Shown: in pieces, positions 34,385-35,261 of the stretch
How the letters are laid out: the number at the start of each line of letters is the position of its first letter
Position numbering within the stretch: the first letter of the stretch is position 1
DNA from: Candidatus Uhrbacteria bacterium
GTDB taxonomy: Bacteria; Patescibacteriota; Patescibacteriia; UBA9934; GWF2-40-263
Reading direction: 5' to 3'
NCBI GenBank assembly: GCA_013204385.1
Contig: JABMNY010000016.1
Location: 1 to 35,261 of the forward strand
Length of the DNA: 35,261 bases
Position numbers and translations under genes: made by a program
Notes under the pieces: generated by a model
The model's input: only the letters and a program-made list of their open reading frames with translations
Database searches by the model: none
What the model was told of the DNA's origin: nothing

Positions 34385-35008
34385 TTATTCCTTTGAAGAA
34401 AATAAGATTTTAAGTCCTAGGATTGCAAGCACTCCTCCCATCAAGCGATCGATATGATGTGTGATGCGTTGGTAGGATGTTGTGATGCGAGCGATCGTGA
34501 GAACGTTGGCGACGAACGCAAACCAAAGAAATGTGAGGATGATCATCTCGGTACCGAAGGCAAGTTTTAAAAGAAGGCCCGTCGCTGGATCGATCACTTG
34601 AGAGAATACAGCAAGAAAAAAGAGTGTCGCTTTCGGGTTGAAGACATTCGTCAAGAATCCAATCTTAAAGGCCTTGCTTGGGGCGATGTCTGGTTTTACA
34701 AAAACAGCGAGTTCTTCCTTAGTCTTGGGTTGACTCCGCAACATGTGATAGGCCAAGTAGAGAAGATAGAGTGCACCAAACGTTTTGAGTGCGTTAAACA
34801 GCAAAATCGATTTGGAAACCAGGAGTCCAATACCAAGGAGCGAGTAAGTCACATGAACACCAACACCCATCGCAATCCCTAGTGCGGTCATGATGCCTGT
34901 GCGTCGAGAATACACGAGACTGTTGCGGACAATCATCACAAAGTCAGGTCCCGGTGAGATCAGGCCAAGCATATGGACGGTGGTAACGATAAGAAATGCT
35001 TCAAACAT
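34385..35008 (-). CDS. LysE family translocator
   Basis: ISPGPDFVMIVRNSLVYSRRTGIMTALGIAMGVGVH, GFLTNVFNPKATLFF; start set at MFEAFLIVTTVHMLG. Confidence 0.9.
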   Translation of the reverse strand: MFEAFLIVTTVHMLGLISPGPDFVMIVRNSLVYSRRTGIMTALGIAMGVGVHVTYSLLGIGLLVSKSILLFNALKTFGALYLLYLAYHMLRSQPKTKEELAVFVKPDIAPSKAFKIGFLTNVFNPKATLFFLAVFSQVIDPATGLLLKLAFGTEMIILTFLWFAFVANVLTIARITTSYQRITHHIDRLMGGVLAILGLKILFSSKE

Positions 35009-35017
35009 ACGTCCATT

Positions 35018-35026
35018 TTTGTACCA
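35018..35026 (-). promoter_or_regulatory. Extended -10-like box (TGG TACAAA), 9 nt before ATG 35008
   Basis: Minus strand TGTGGTACAAAAATGGACGTATG. Confidence 0.4.
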
Positions 35027-35042
35027 CAGTTTCATCTGAAAG

Positions 35043-35075
35043 AAAAAATCTTCCGAAAACTTTCGGAAGATTTTT
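35043..35075. terminator. Hairpin terminator
   Basis: aaaaaatcttccgaaa actt tcggaagattttt. Confidence 0.75.
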
Positions 35076-35098
35076 GGTGGGCGAGGAGGGACTCGAAC
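35075..35098. repeat. 24-bp copy of the 3' end of tRNA-Leu(UAG), 2 mismatches
   Basis: tggtgggcgaggagggactcgaac vs 35173-35196 tggtgggcgagaaaggactcgaac. Confidence 0.8.
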
Positions 35099-35172
35099 AA
35101 TGAGTGGAGTGAGGAACAATCAAATTCGATTTGGGTGGTTCCGAACGAACGAGTTGTTTTATTTTGAAAAGA

Positions 35173-35257
35173 TGGTGGGCGAGAAAGGACTCGAACCTTC
35201 ACGCCTTGCGGCACTAGCTCCTAAGGCTAGCGTGTATACCAATTTCACCACTCGCCC
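35173..35257 (-). tRNA. tRNA-Leu(UAG)
   Basis: Minus strand GGGCGAGTGGTGAAATTGGTATACACGCTAGCCTTAGGAGCTAGTGCCGCAAGGCGTGAAGGTTCGAGTCCTTTCTCGCCCACCA. Confidence 0.95.
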
Positions 35258-35261
35258 ATCA

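Overview
The window is a bacterial chromosomal segment with about 22 confident protein genes and 4 tRNA genes: Ser(CGA), Leu(UAA), Gly(GCC) and Leu(UAG), all on the minus strand. I see no rRNA, CRISPR array, transposase or integrase. Recognisable genes are an orphan sugar-type solute-binding lipoprotein, galU, an MgtE-type membrane domain, a peptidase-E-like S51 protein, an O-antigen-ligase-type and a Wzx-type membrane protein, a SpoIID/LytB-domain protein, a D,D-carboxypeptidase, a PH-domain membrane protein, a membrane-anchored half-Clp AAA+ protein, ruvB, an M20 peptidase lipoprotein, two FAD oxidoreductases of the CrtI/amine-oxidase type, a PQ-loop-like membrane protein, a UvrD/HelD-like helicase (split), an ABC-F ATPase, a heptad-repeat coiled-coil protein, a lamin-tail-domain protein and a LysE-family exporter. 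The composition resembles a small-genome candidate-phylum bacterium (inference only). Main leads: (1) many genes have an (often extended) -10 box 8-11 nt upstream of the ATG and no Shine-Dalgarno, which implies leaderless transcription, while a scattered set of GC-richer genes has conventional promoters, leaders, SDs and a recurring terminator; (2) a 106-bp element with 18-bp terminal inverted repeats and CAT flanks sits exactly between a stop and a start codon; (3) a Cys-rich membrane protein with four C-x3-C-x6-C-x(9-13)-C-x6-C-x3-C modules lies next to a membrane-tethered single-AAA Clp protein; (4) a ~1350-aa flavoprotein has an exact 79-bp internal repeat and a one-base frameshift; (5) truncated copies of tRNA 3' ends lie downstream of two tRNA genes.
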